From Chrysophaeum taylorii (taxonomy: Eukaryota > Sar > Pelagophyceae > Pelagomonadales > Pelagomonadaceae), in contig JAQMWT010000686.1 of NCBI GenBank assembly GCA_029834535.1, forward strand, positions 1 through 64,000: a stretch of DNA of 64,000 nt, in the 5' to 3' direction. Shown here one piece after another: positions 1-12,701 of this stretch. The notes beneath the pieces are model-generated. The model saw only the letters and a list, made by a program, of their open reading frames with translations. It made no database searches and had not been told where the DNA came from. Made by a program: the position numbers and the translations under genes. Positions within the stretch are counted from its first letter, which is position 1; each line of letters opens with the position of its first letter.

Positions 1-3000
1 ACTTTGGTCCCCGGACATATGCATGTTGACAATAATCGCTAAGCATTCCGTCTGGAACATATCATGTTTATAACTGTTATATGTCGATTGTCTCAGACTG
101 CCGTAATTAACGTTATCACCATCCTTTGACCCCGATCATGATTCACTAACCAAAAGTTACAGGTCAACCTTTTTCACCCATATATTTTCCACAGACAAAT
201 CCTTAATTTTACACCAGAGTTCCATTACAATGTTATACATTTCTAATAAAATTTTTTCATGTTGTGACAATCTTACCTCTAATCCCAAACATCTACCTTT
301 GCATCTCGATTCAGTAGCTCACGTCTTCCTTTCTAACACTGCATCCACAGATACATCATCTCCTACTAAAGTGAGAAACATTCCTCTCATAACTCAAAGA
401 TAGCTCGATGAGAAGCATGCACCCTTTCATAGAAAAGTTCATGCCAGGGGCACCCTCGCATTTCGAGATGCGCAACAACATGCTACCAATTTTCACAACA
501 TCCACCATTCTCGCGATTCTCAAGCTATAAAAGCTGTTCAGGTTATTGCCAGTCCGGGACATCATCCTTCTGATGTACCCTACCGTAAGTTCTGTGTGGA
601 TTGTACGATTCATAAAAAACGCTTCCCTCATCCACACCATCTTACCAAGCAACCATCATTCGAAAAAAATTTTCAACCTGGTGAAGCCTGGGCATGTGAC
701 GGTGGTTACGTATCTGTTCTCTCGGAATGGGGATCCTTTCGCCATATCATTGTTTTTAAGTGTCTCATTTCTAAATTTTTGTTAGTGTACTTTTGTCGTA
801 GCACTAATTCTAGCGAATTTTGTAACACCCTCGAGTTTGTCCGCAATTTTTGTTCTACTTATGTTTATGTACAACTAAAACAAATTTATTGTGATTCGTT
901 TAAACTTTACTTATTACAGCATGTTACCACTCCCTTTCGTGTTGAACACGGTATTAATACGTCTGCCTTCCCCCCTTACTTACATGTTTTTAATCATGAA
1001 GTAGAAGCCGCTGTTGGTCATATTGCAACTGCCGCGTCTACACGACTGCGGCATATGCTTAATGTATCCTATAAAGGTCACCCCCTAACAGACCCGGCAC
1101 CACACTACCCGTGGGCTGTTATACATGCTGTCCAATCATATAATCTCCTTCCTAACGTTTCCCTCGAACGTATTTATAATAAAGTCCTAAGCCCCCAACA
1201 AGTTTTGTTGGATCAATGTAATGTTCCCCAACAGGACTACCTCAAACCCTTTGGTTCTGTTTGTTATTTGCATTTGGAACCCAACGAATTTCATAAATAT
1301 GAGCCTCGATGTCGTCCTTACATCTACTTATATGATGCTAATGTCATAAACCCATTAATAACACCCCATGTTAATCATTTAGCTGATGTTGTCCTCAATC
1401 CTGAAAACGGCGAAGTCCGTGTCTCCTCTAAACTTAACTTTCCTCATCTCATTTCTAAAACTCCTCCTGATTATGAACAACATCCCCCTCCCGCACCTCC
1501 GCCTGACATTCCCTTCTCTGTTCACAGCACCACCAATGATGCGGCGCAGAGGGGGAATGTTATGTCCACCGACACTGAACACGAGAGGGAGATTCCTTCT
1601 TCTCGTACCCATGCTCCATCTCCCGTTCCCGCATGTGCTCCAGCTGCTTCTGCACCCGCTGCTTCCGCCACCACACCTCCATCTGACGTGCCCTCCAGCA
1701 CTTTGCCCCTTCTACCATCTTATCGGTCTCTCTATTCCCAGGATGTCCTCTGTCTCACTCGTGGTCCTCATCACCCTCAACCTCGTCGTAAAACCAATCT
1801 CAAGGACGTTCTTACTCGTATTGCTTCGCCAACTGTTGCCGCTTATAAACAAGCTGGTGGCACGCTTGCCGACTTCAAGTATGACCTCTCCAAGCAGTAT
1901 ATAACCTTTTGTGACCCCACCCTCCACTCCCTTCATCTTGCTCATGGCATCCACTGGACGGCTATACCTCCAGAGGGGGAATTTACACAATCCCTTCATC
2001 ATCACGTTCACCAAGCACTTTCTCACTCTTCTTCCGTTCTGTGTCATGGGAGCTTTAGCCATCCATTGCCGGAGATCACTCCTGTTCATCTCTTTGCCGA
2101 CTTCAGCCTTACAGACTTTCACCTTCCTCGTGCTCTCGTTCATCTCATTTCCGAACATGCTCACGCTTTTCAAGTTCCTCCCGCTCAATATGCTTATGCT
2201 TTGCTCACACCCCATTCCATTTTGGATCATAATGACGCTTCTTATGGTGCCTCTGAGCCTCACCTCTCCGCCATCGAAGACTACATCATCGTACAATCTC
2301 ATTACATTGAGGCCCACTTTGGCGATGCCCCTCTACTAATCGTTCAACTTGTCGAAGATCCCGATTATGCTCATACAACTGATCAGGTCGCTTCTTACGC
2401 AATTACCCATCTTACGACGGCTAACGACCCCAGCACTGTTGGTCCGGACGAATACAAAATTCAAGCCAAAGATATCAAAATTGATGAATATGAGTTGAAC
2501 TGCCTCAAAGGTCTCTCAGACGCTGATCGTAAAGCTTATATCTCCGCTATCTCCAAAGAGATTTTTGATATTGTTAAGTTTGGCTGCTTTAAACTCGCGT
2601 TGCCAATGGTCAACTCAAAACCTATTGACGCCCGCCTCGTCCTACGTATAAAAACCAATGCTGTCGGTCAATATCTCAAGCATAAAGCACGCCTGGTTCT
2701 ACGAGGATTCTTAGCCTCTCTGGGCACTGATTTTTTCAGCACATTCAGCCCCATGGCACAGCTTACTGGCATCCGTTGTGTGCTGGCGCTAGCAGCCCAT
2801 CTGCGACTTCCCGTCTACCACGTCGACGTACCTAACGCTTTTGTTCAAGCTCCCATAGACTCTCACGTCTATGTTAAACTGCCACAAGGTATTTGCCTTC
2901 TCGATCCTGAAGATACCAAATATCAAGGCCGTCGTCTCCCAAAGCTACTTAAATATCTTTATGGATTACGACAAAGTCCCGCCCTTTGGAATCAAACTAT

Positions 3001-4300
3001 AAATAGCTTCGTTGATTCTTTAGGCTATACACGCTTCCGAACAGATACGTGCATTTACGCTAAAGTCCAAGCTGACCCTACATTTTTAATTTGCACACTC
3101 TCAGAGGATGACATCGTCATCACTTGCACTTCGGAAACTCTACGTCGTGAATTCCAGCAGGCCCTGAAAAAAGAATACTCGGTCGACACCTTTGAAGAAG
3201 TTCATACTATCTTAGGCATGCGCATCACGCGTACTACTGACGGTTCCATCTCACTGGACTGTCCAGCTAAACTTATTGTTCGAAGAGTACCCCATTTTAA
3301 TGCAGTTACGTCCCACTTCTACACCGATGTCACCATCAACCACGTATAAAACTGGAGAGCCATCTTCTGATATGGACAAGTTTATTCTTCATACCTTCTC
3401 CACCTTACTCGGCAAGCTTACTTTTGTACAATTGGCCTGTCGCCCTGATCTATCCCAAAGCCTTAGTCGTTGCTCCCGAGGAATGCATAATCCAGCATTT
3501 CTACATGTTCAAGTACTCACAAGGACTCTCCGTTATTTGCGCAAGCCCGAAAATCACAACCTTCGACTCTGGTACTACTCTGACTCTTCCGCACTAATGG
3601 ACCATCTTAGACTTCTCATCGGCAATCGCACTGATATGGCAACCATGTTGGATTACACTAAAGAACGAGTCAATTCAGGTAACTTTGATCCATTGGTCGC
3701 GTTCGTTGATGCCGATAACGCACCCTCTTATGAACAAGACCGCAAGTCTACTACCGGCTACGCCATCTTTTTGTTCGGTTCTCTCATCACTTGGAAGTCT
3801 AAACTACAGCCTATCACCGCTACTTCTACGCATGAGAGTGAACTCATCGCCCTTAATATGTGTGCCGATGATGTGGTCTGGTTACGCAGATTGTTAACGG
3901 AAATGGCATTCGCCATAAACCCTCAATACTATCTTTGTCAACCTTCAGGGAAAAATCTGTTACTAGATTATGATGCTCACGACAACCCGCTTCCATCGGA
4001 CACGTCGTTCATACGTAACAGTCCTATACTTGGGGACTCTGCTTCTGCTATCCATCTATCAAATAATCCCGACAGTGCAACTAAGGCCAAAGCTATCAGC
4101 ACACGCTGGTTCCGTATTCGCGAATACGTACAGCTAAACGTATACGTCTACATCATGTTTCCGGTACTCAAAACATTGCTGACGGATTTACTAAACCCTT
4201 CGGAGCTCCGCTCTTCAGCAGATTCCGCACGTTACTTGGCTTACAACAACCCATAGCTCCGTAAGATGTTCGACCCTTACCCTTCACTATGTCCGAAATG
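1..4300 (+). mobile_element. Ty1/Copia LTR retrotransposon, pol region (fossil, 5' end outside window)
   Basis: The region encodes a Copia-type polyprotein in the Copia order. A zinc-finger-like pre-integrase segment (C-x2-C then HKK) lies near 560-650 and the integrase core near 680-1330. Reverse transcriptase lies near 2570-3300, with the family blocks around HVDVPNAF, KYLYGLRQSPALW and a D-D pair. RNase H lies near 3690-4180, with the Copia tail pattern around DRKSTTGY, TATSTHESE and LRRLL. The AT-richer base composition differs from the host genes downstream. The element enters from beyond base 1, so the upstream LTR is not visible, and I could not delimit a 3' LTR. The copy is broken but only lightly (about one or a few breaks), so it looks fairly young. 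It resembles diatom CoDi-type Copia elements; that subfamily placement is inference. Confidence 0.9.
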
Positions 4301-4463
4301 ACGTTAAACTAACCCTCACATACAACGGACCCGTGACTCGCTAAGATGTGAAATGAAATACGCAACGCGGGGATCTTTCTAAGATGAACCCAACCAAGAA
4401 CAAGGATGCTGCGAGCCGACGTTATTCCGACGTTATTCTGTACTGAACCGTGGCCGTGGTGGC

Positions 4464-6661
4464 GTGTCATCCTTATCTCCCCCTTTTAATGCCTTAAATC
4501 CAGGCGTTGCTCCAACCAGTTCTCCTAATCGGAGACACCAGACATACCTTTCGGTTGCTCAAGGAAATCAGTCCACGCCCGTGACGCCCAAATCATCAAC
4601 TGTCCAACAGCAAACTAAACCGCAAGCAGCAAAGTCCGAGTACTTCCTGCTCAAACATTGCAAGTTCGATGCGATGGCGATGATGTCAGGGAACGTTATG
4701 TCGCTTGGTACCCAGCCACCAAACTTTCTACTGCCACCACCTAAAGATCCTCAATGTTGGCATCAGTCCATTCAGCAGCTGCTTACGGAAGCACAACAAA
4801 CAAATTTTGTAGATAATGTCCAGCTCTTGAGTTCCTTGCTATGTGTAAAGGCAGAGCGCAGCAGGAACGCGCCTAATATATCGCCCAATGAAGGTATAAG
4901 CTACCATCGATACCCACCCATTAAAGGGGTTGTCAAAGTACATGTGGCGTGTACCAGGTGCTATAATAAAACCAATACGCCGGGTACACCCCTTGTACTC
5001 GTTATACGCACTGAAGATGAGCTTAAAACGGACAAAATAACGAAAATCATCGAAGATCATCTCGCGTCTGAACAACATGCTTCGCATTGTTTTGACGTAC
5101 CGCGTCCCTTCTTTCTGTTGATTTGTGTCATGTGCAACTTATCACAACATGGGACAGCGTTAATTCGCAATAATCAACAATCTTTTCATCTTTCATGTTA
5201 TAATGATCCAGCTGCCCACATGAGAGCTATCATTCTCCGCCTTGGAAAGTCCATTGCTATTAACAAGCTGCTCAAAGAGGCGCTCATGCATTGTATGGCG
5301 AGTCGTAACGTTGATGCCTCTAAAATCATCATTAACCCTGACGACAATGCTCCTCTCTTGTTACAGCTTCCTTATATCTCGAATGTCAATCTTGAGATTC
5401 TTGTAGCGGCTTGGTCCTTACTACAATCTGTTGAGGATAAGACGAGTGTAGTGACCAACCCTGATGAGCTACTTAATGTGCTCATCGAACGCTTCGTTAA
5501 TGACGTCTCTCACCAACTTAACGCGACTTCTTCCGAGACGGTACCGCCAATGCTTAACTACTTTCGCCAACTTTCACCTGAACATCAATCCTCTTTTAAA
5601 AACGTGCTAGTCCAGGTTGGCTATCCCTCCGCTATAATCGATGCCTTTTCAGATAATACATTATCGGAAGGTTTAACACCAGCACCAGCCGAAAACCCAT
5701 CCGCTGAGTCCACGCCAGGCACATCTAATGACAACATGGTTGAATCTCTACGCTAGTTAAAAGAAGAGATTCAATCGTTATCCACACGTCTCACTAACAG
5801 TGAACAGCAATTGATGGCAAAAGATCAACAGCTATCGGTTACACTAACGCACTTAACCCAGGTACAAGAAGCTTACGACGATCTACATACTCAAGTAACT
5901 GAAAACATCAAGCATGTCGCGCTTTTGGATAACATACTATCAAGCCTACAGATGAATCAAGATAACATTGTACCAACCTTAGCTGTCTTTGTCCACATAA
6001 TTTCACGATCGCTTATTTCGTCTATTGGACAGTTTCCTCCAAATACCTATAATGAATCACAGCAAGCTCCAATCGACGATGCAGCGCATAATGTACATGC
6101 AGCTATGTCTAAAGCACAGGATCGTGTTATCCCGGCACTTGATCTGCATACACTAACACCGGACGCAGCTATGTCCTTCCTCTCGTCTGTTATGGCACCT
6201 CTGGTCACCTTAAGTCATGCTATGACTACGAACAACACTGTTAATGACCAATCCTCCGAAGATCATGATTTCTTCCTCTCCAGAGTTAAAGGAACTGGAA
6301 GATCATAGCGAGGATGAATTGGACTACACATCTGATGTTGTGGGTACCGCTTCTTTACGCAATATCACGACACGCCCGACCTCTTAAATTAATCTGTCGT
6401 GTTACCCCCCCATGTCTTGTTGTTGTTTGTTCACCTGTTCGCAGCTCCTATGCACATTACCCAAGTTCGCCCTCAAGAACGTCTGAAATGCATGCACCCT
6501 TCTTTCACACGTTGAGGGGGTCCAGAGAGCTACACTATTGTGTGTACGACACTGGAGCTTCTCACTCCTTTCACACCTATCTCCACAAGAGGTTTTCTCT
6601 CCGTAATACGGCTCCCCCTCTTTCTTTCCTTACCCTTCCGCCCTTATATCTCAGATTATGA
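4464..6661 (+). mobile_element. Gag and aspartic-protease block of an LTR retrotransposon (fossil)
   Basis: A long Gln/Ser/Pro-rich frame begins about 200 bases after the Copia pol region and has the length and composition of a Gag-like protein, followed by a short coiled-coil-like stretch. Near 6545-6590 the translation contains VYDTGASHSF, which fits the D-T/S-G active-site loop of retroviral-type aspartic proteases. No integrase or reverse transcriptase follows. Base composition matches the pol block upstream. In Copia elements gag and protease precede integrase, so this block sits on the wrong side of the pol region. It may be the start of a second tandem copy, or a rearranged copy. It is broken in a few places. 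The protease motif is clear; the Gag assignment rests on position. Confidence 0.65.
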
Positions 6662-6799
6662 AGAATTAGATCAGCAGTTCACTTCCAACAAGGAGTAGAC
6701 CTCCAGGTGCGTACCGTCAGGTATGGAGTTGTCTGTTTAATTAATGGAGGCTTCATTCCTCATTGTCAGTGTGAACGCTTTTAACTAACTAACTAACTT

Positions 6800-6835
6800 C
6801 AGACCTCTCCCGAGCATGGGAGCCAGGCCGGACCG
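6800..6835 (+). repeat. 36-bp hairpin-bearing repeat, copy 1
   Basis: These 36 bases recur exactly at 47454-47489. The core CTCCCGAGCATGGGAG can fold as a 5-bp stem with a 6-base loop. Both copies are preceded by runs of AACT. It may be the end of a mobile element; the family is unknown. Confidence 0.7.
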
Positions 6836-7229
6836 GCAAGAGCCGGTACGGAGTCTATGGGACCTAATTTCCTTAAGAAGTTAGGGCCTAAATCCCTACC
6901 TTGTGTAGTAACATGTGGCAAGCGGAATGGTCCGTACACGCCTAAGACTGCACGCAGTCTCTACCATGTACCCGGAGAGCATCAAATCTCTCCAGAACCC
7001 TTCAAAAGGTGAGGGTAGGAGTGCCGGCCCTGATGTGTGCGAGTGCCCGGGGCTATATATACCCCATCCAAGTGAAACGTAAACATCTGGGGCGAGTCAA
7101 GCATGTATGCGAGACGAAGGGGACCCAGCAGACGACGACGCCATCCGCCTAAGATGAACATCTGCGTCGGAGATGAACATGCATTGTGCTCGCATGTATT
7201 AATTAGTTGCGTTAATCTCATTTGATACA

Positions 7230-7825
7230 TCACAGGTTGCGCATCGGGCGTACTACAGCGTGGTCTCGTGAGCAACCACGAAGGCCTCTTTCTGGATGAC
7301 ATCTACGGCATGTGGACCAGATTACCCACCGATGAGCTCACGGAAACGGATGGTCACACGATGACGAAGGCAACGGAAGAGATCGAGGCCGTCATCTAGC
7401 GCGTCGATCCCCTCTAGCGCGCCTACGCGTCTCTCTTCCACCTCATCCGCGCTGCGCGTCTCCTCACCGACTCCGAGGTTGAGAGGCTCCGCGCCGCCTG
7501 TGACACCGTGTCAAACGCCGCACGCAAGGTGTACCCGACCATCCACGTGCAGCTCAAGCTCCACATCATCGATGATCATGTCAAGTACGCCGCCACACGC
7601 TGGCACACCGTCGGTCTCTTCACCGTGGACGCCTGCGAGGCGATCCACAAGGTCGTCAACGCGTTGAATCGTCGCTTTGCATGCGTCAAGGGCACCATCA
7701 AGCAGGTGTCGAAGTTCAAAACCCTCGAAGTCATGGGCCGGCCGGACGTCCAGGCCCTTGGGGACGCTCGCCGCAAGCGTCGGGCGCGCGGACCATACGC
7801 CAAGAAGCAAAAGACGTCGCGCTAG
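7230..7825 (+). pseudogene. Decayed C-terminal segment of a transposon-type protein
   Basis: One forward frame reads coherently through most of this segment, and its last open part is 7508-7825. The translation includes LTDSEVERL, then KLHIIDDHV, then WHTVGLFTVDACEAIHKVVN, and a basic tail. This order (a helical stretch, an LH-x3-HV motif, a Gly-Leu motif, then an E-x-IH-x3-N motif) is one I know from the C-termini of multi-copy, transposon-associated proteins in invertebrate genomes, but I cannot name the superfamily. The upstream part of the frame is interrupted and no catalytic domain is visible, so it is a remnant. It lies between retrotransposon sequence and a Helitron-like copy. It could also be a small host gene with a short first exon. 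Confidence 0.4.
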
Positions 7826-7951
7826 GCATTCCAGGATGAGTTGGGCAGAGACCTAGGGTTTGGACGCGAGCTGACCCTAGAGGGCCGAAAAAGGCGATTT
7901 GAAACAGCCGTGAAGGGTTTAGGAGTAAACTTTGAGAGGGTTAGGTTTTGA

Positions 7952-8951
7952 ACAAGTGCAGGCCAGTAAGTTCGCCAGTAAGTTCACCTGGTCCCAATCT
8001 CTAACCCCAGTAAGTTCACCTGGTCCCAGTAAGTTCACCTAGTCCCAATCTCTAACCCCAGTAAGTTCGGTGTAAGCCCACTCGTGCTCACATCCACTCA
8101 CCCCACTCTCCTTCGAGCTCGTCGCTCTCACCTCCGCCAATCTAAGCTGCTTTGATCCGTACACGCCGCTCGCCTTTGCGTTCACTCTAAAAGCCCCTGT
8201 AAGTTCACTTGGTCTCAGTAAGTTCACCTGGTCACTAAGTTCACCTAGTCCCAATCTCAAACCCCAGTTAGTTCACCTGGTCCCAGTAAGTTCACCTACC
8301 GTGCGCGTGTAGACGCCGGGAGGGGGCTTATCGGTATTGCGCAGCACGTGTGGGGTAGGGTGGAGTCGTCGACTCAGAAGAGGATATCCTCGGGGTTGCC
8401 GATCGACAGAGAGCCACGTAGAGCTGGACGTGGCAGAAGACGGGCTTGGGAAAGAGGACGCCGACCTCGCGGGGCGTCTGGCCCTAGCTCTTGTTGATCG
8501 TTTGGCGTAGGCGGGCCTTGAGCGATACAGGTTGGAGGAGCCTCGGTGACAACGACACGATCGATCATGTATCTGGTACCGTTGCAGTGGCCGTGCGACG
8601 GGTCGAGGTTGCGAAGACTTTAAGCTCGCGATCAAAGTCAGCGTGCCGTTGGTTGTCAGGGAGTTGAAAACTCTACTGTAAAGAGCGAGGCGTCGTCTTC
8701 CGACCCAACCTAGTCGGCCGAAAAGAACTCCGACGCCTCGTCTCCGGGAAAAAAAGGCCGCGGTCATGCGCGCGTTGTCAGCATCGACAACATCGTTTCG
8801 ACGGGGCGTGAGAATGGCGCGCTGGCTAAAAGAGCCGCCGCGGGTCGTGGAAATAGTCTGCGAGGTCGCCGTAGACGGCTTGGAGGATCACTGTCTGGCT
8901 CTCGCGCCTACCTGATCCTTACTCTCGGGCCTACCTGACCCTTACCCTAAA
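7952..8951 (-). mobile_element. Helitron-like element, copy C
   Basis: This minus-strand copy shares its tail with the others: it ends at the conserved CCTGCACTTGT and carries the array of GGTGAACTTACTGG-type repeats. It also holds the decayed Pif1-like helicase segment (LQAVYGDLADYFHDP, then ILTPRRNDVVDADNARM in the better copies). The leading end, with TAACTACTAATCGACAG and the TGTC/TGTT microsatellite, is missing: similarity stops just after the CCCTAAA motif at 8951. The protein segment identifies a Helitron parent. The copy has no intact reading frame, so it is non-autonomous. Confidence 0.8.
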
Positions 8952-9110
8952 GCCTAAGAGTGGCGGTACCTGGGGGACCGGCAGGAAAAGGATGAAGCAG
9001 CGATACTGTACCGTAAAATATCTTCCACGCTCGAACCGAGAGCGCAAGCAGCGCCTCACCCGGGTCGCGTCACTGCGCCACCACGTGCTTTCGCACGTAC
9101 GGCCGGCGCG

Positions 9111-9536
9111 ATGGTCCTCGTGGGCCTCCTCGCGGCTCCTCCGCTTCCAGCGGAGAGCGCGGAGGTTTTGAAAGCCTTTGCGGACGCAGCTTCCCAGGCT
9201 GTAGGCGAGACCGCCGCCGGAGGCTTCGAGTCTCTCACGCAAAAGCGCCAGTACGACGCCGTTCAAGCCGAGTTGGACCGCGAGGAGAAGCTTCCGCCAT
9301 CGCGGAATCAGGTCAAGGCGGAGTTCGACGAGGTCAAGGCGGAAGGCAAAGTGGCTCGGAAAGCCACGCTCCGTAAGGACTATCACGAAACGGCCCAAGA
9401 GCGGATTCGACAACAAGAAACCCTCGCCAAGCTCAAGTTGAGCGAGGAGTCCTTGCGGCTAGCCCAAGCGTGGATTCGGCAACAAGAAACCCTCGCCAAG
9501 CTCAAGGTTGAGCGAGGAGTCCTTGCGGCTACGTAA
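9111..9536 (+). CDS. Possible coiled-coil protein with an internal duplication (uncertain)
   Basis: This open frame would give 141 residues, Ala/Glu/Lys-rich and strongly helical, without membrane segments. Near its end, WIRQQETLAKLK and the similar RIRQQETLAKLK occur about 22 residues apart, and the underlying DNA is duplicated, with a block near 9405-9440 repeated near 9473-9510. I do not recognise a family. It sits between a Helitron-like copy and decayed sequence, with no visible promoter or intron structure. It may be a small host gene, or part of the decayed unit that follows. Confidence 0.3.
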   Translation: MVLVGLLAAPPLPAESAEVLKAFADAASQAVGETAAGGFESLTQKRQYDAVQAELDREEKLPPSRNQVKAEFDEVKAEGKVARKATLRKDYHETAQERIRQQETLAKLKLSEESLRLAQAWIRQQETLAKLKVERGVLAAT

Positions 9537-9568
9537 AGGCACGGAGCAGTACCCCTGGGAGTGAGACT

Positions 9569-9618
9569 CCTCTTAGCGGTCGTTTGATGTGCGTCCTTAA
9601 AGGTCGACTGCTAAGAGG
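9569..9618. repeat. Imperfect 14-bp inverted repeat
   Basis: CCTCTTAGCGGTCG at 9569-9582 faces CGACTGCTAAGAGG at 9605-9618 (13 of 14 bases pair). The arm matches a degenerate motif repeated four times at 55903-56136, so it may be the terminal sequence of a small transposon family or a recurring regulatory site. Confidence 0.55.
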
Positions 9619-9776
9619 GAGGGGTTGCGTGTGGGTGCTTGTAGTGTTTTGGTAGGGGCCAGTAAGAAACCCGAGGTGCACGGCCACAACGAAGCCGACC
9701 CGAACAACTCGCGGTTTTTTTTTTACGATCGCAGGCGCGATACATGCAAGGGAGACACTTTGCGGTGGTCCGGACT

Positions 9777-12701
9777 TCATATCTCCAATTTCAGCGCCGC
9801 TCGCGCTGATAATCGTCCTAATTGGCCATCGGAGGCGCCGTTCTGGGCATTATAGGATATACGTGAGGCGCTACGACGCGTTGCGGCCTCAACAATGCGT
9901 AGGGCAGCTGGGGGGAGGGTGCCGACGAGTTTGGAGCGAGGAGGTGAGTCGGAGACTCGACCTCGGTTAGATATCCGGGCCTGTCCACGGCTCGTATCGG
10001 GGCCCGTTGGGTCGGGACGTCGCAAATCGTCGTCTTCGTCCATGGGCTCAGCTTGCGGGCGCTCGGGATCGTCTTCCACGTCGACGAGAGGTTTAAGGTC
10101 CATGACAAAGCGCCAGGATCTGGCCTTGGAACCGTTCAAGTACGAGGGGCGGTTCACGGTGAACCAGGCTGCGAAATCCTCCTCCTCGTAGACGATGTAA
10201 ATCCAGCCGTAACGACGTTGTCGCCAGTCCATTCAGGGTTTGTTGACTACATCGATAACGCCCCGATTCCAGTAGAACTATTTGTACCCGTCGAACTCCG
10301 TCAGCACCTCCACGCGTTGGCGCATCAGATTGTTGCGGAATGTCGGCATCTGCTGTCGTGTCGGAGCTGCAGGTCGCTTCCGCTTCACGATTCGCTCTTC
10401 GGCTTGGGTATGGAGATCCTCGTCGCTCGCGAGGCGACAGGCCTCGAGAGAACGACGTAGATCGGTCGATGTACCAAACTCCGACAAGCACCGTCGCTGC
10501 TCCGACGGCACCGCGGGCTCATACACTAACGGGAGCTTCTCAGATTTTAAGATCGAAAAAGTCCGCTCCAGTGTCTCGGTCAGGAAGGCCACGTTTGCCG
10601 TGCTGTCGGCCTTGCCGATATTTGCGTTGGTCGTCGATGTTTAGGACTTGGGCCGAAGCTCTTTCGCCCCATGCCCAAGACACAGCAGTTGATCTGCCCT
10701 GACATCACGCGGGATCGAGATCTGCATCCGACGAGAGCGAAGCAAGGTGAGTGGAAAGCTCGCGAGTGATTTTTTTTCAGTGCCACGCGCCCATTGTGGA
10801 GATCTGATTCGACGATGATTGGCGTGACCTCGAGGGCCGACTTGACCTTGGCCAGAGCCTCGACTTGGCGGTCGAGCGCCTTCTCCATCTCGATCTTTGT
10901 CGCGACGGCGTTCTTGTCCAGCTTTGTGTTGAGCCCTCGAATCGGCTGTCCAATCTGCAAGTGAATGGCGAGCAGTCTCGAGCGCAGCCGCCGCGAGCTG
11001 GGGTGAGAGCTCGCCCAACACTCCATCGATCTGCTCATCCTTGCGTGGGCGCTTCGCCGTCGACCCGCTCCTGCCGTTTTCATCGACCCGCATGCTACGC
11101 TGGGCACGGATCGAGACACCAAGCCGGCCAAACACGCCACCCCTATTGCAACGACACCGGAAATGCTCGAGATGTCGCGGATCGAGGTCTTGCCATCGAC
11201 TGAGCGTTTCGTTGACTCGGAGCGGACGGCCAAGAACTCCTGGTAGGCCTCGATCTCCTCATTGACGTCGAAGGCCTGGTAGTCGAGAGTAGCACCACCA
11301 ATCCACATTCGGCAGTTCGAGCTCCTCGGCCAGCTCGGGACCCAGCACCGCTAAGACGACCGACGCGACAGCCTCGGAGATCTCGGCCGGTGGCACGCAA
11401 GCAAGTGCTAAAAGTTTCGTGTACAGCCGCCGGAGCTTGGACGGCCAGGGCGTCCCAGAGCCGGCACCGGCGCCCTGTGGCTTCGAAGGCACCCCGGTCT
11501 GCGCCCGTTAGTGATCAAGCTCCTCGACTCGCTCTTGCAGCCGCCCGACCTCCTCCTCCTTGGCATCGGGGCGCCCTTCAGCGGCGAAGAGATCCAGTTG
11601 AAGCTCGCGGTTGAGCTTGTTGACGTCGGCGTAGCTGGACTGGAGCTTGCGATACTCATTAGGATTGGAACACGAGAGCCGAGCACGGGTGCGTCTCTGG
11701 GCGGCCGCGGCCGCTTCCTTGGCCACCTTGTCCGTCTGCTGCATGGTGGCCTCGAGCTCGGCACTCTTGGCTTCGAGCTTCTCGGCGTCGCGGGAGCGCT
11801 GCTTGGACTTGGCGTCTTTGTGTCGGTTGATCAGCACCTTGAGCCGCTCCTCTCGAGCTCCGGCAGCACGGACAGCATCCTCCAGCTGCAACTCGTCCTG
11901 CTCTCGGCGCTCCTCCGCCTCCGCAGCCACCACCTCAGCGTTAAGAGTGTCGTCGTCCGCCGCGTCGTGGTCTCTCTCGGCCTGCAAGACGCGGTTGGAC
12001 TGCGACTCGAGGCTGGCGCGCACCGTCGCTAACTGCTTCTCGACTTGCGACAGCTGTTGCTTGAGCTCCTTCTTGGTCGGGCTAAGCGGCGGCCCACCCG
12101 ACATCGACTTTCGCTTCGGCGGCGGCGACAGCAGCAAGGCGGCGGTGGACTGAGATATGCCGCGCGACTCGAGCCCCTGAAAGCAAGCCGTTCGTGATGG
12201 TGTTCACCGTGAACATCACCGTCCCCAAGCTCGAGTCGTAGTGGAGCGATTCGACCGTGCCGTCGCACTCGAGGAAGTTACGGTGGGGCGATAGATCTCG
12301 AAGACGTGGACCGCGTCGCCAGGACGAATGTCCGTGTTCAGATACCGCACGAGCGCGTCGGAGAGTCGGCGGCGGATTGCGTGCACCTCGCTTGAACAGG
12401 CTTTCTTCGTCGGCGCGAAGTCCTTCCGGCAGAGATCCGAGCACGCACAGAAGGTGACGGGAAGTTCGCCTGTCACCGACAAAATCCTCCTCAAATAGAG
12501 GGACTCCCCCGCCCCCGCGCCTTGGTGTTTGTTCACGCGGAAAACGCATTCGCCGTCTCGCAGGTTGCTGCGTCGCTGGCGCCGCGAAGCGGCCTTCCTC
12601 GGAGCCTTGGCCGGCGGTGGCCCCTCCCCTCCGACGTTTTGAACGTTCAACACGCGCTCAGAGAGGCCTGTGGCGGGCGCGGTGGCCTTGTGAAGTGTCA
12701 C
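9777..12701 (-). pseudogene. Long decayed coding region of unknown family (minus strand)
   Basis: Protein-like sequence can be followed on the minus strand across nearly 3 kb but moves between frames. In order: a Cys/Arg-rich first part (11.9-12.7 kb); a long charged coiled coil of about 200 residues (11508-12137) with ELKQQLSQVEKQL and LNRELQLDLF; a helical part; a segment with LGHGAKELRP followed by NIGKADSTANVAF (near 10.57-10.68 kb); and an acidic C-terminal part with GWIYIVYEEEDFAAWF. A related stretch occurs at 29.1-29.25 kb, so this is a repeated element or gene family rather than a single host gene. No catalytic domain is recognisable. It is broken many times. I treat it as a fossil of an unclassified mobile or virus-like element; an old host duplicate is the alternative. 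Confidence 0.45.

Noticed and set aside
596-785. Small separate forward frames within the Copia region
   Set aside because: They overlap the integrase-encoding sequence in another frame and add nothing.
7952-8951. CRISPR-like array suggested by regularly spaced GGTGAACTTACTGG units
   Set aside because: Units are unevenly spaced and nearly contiguous, lie in a eukaryotic mobile element, and have no unique spacers or cas genes.
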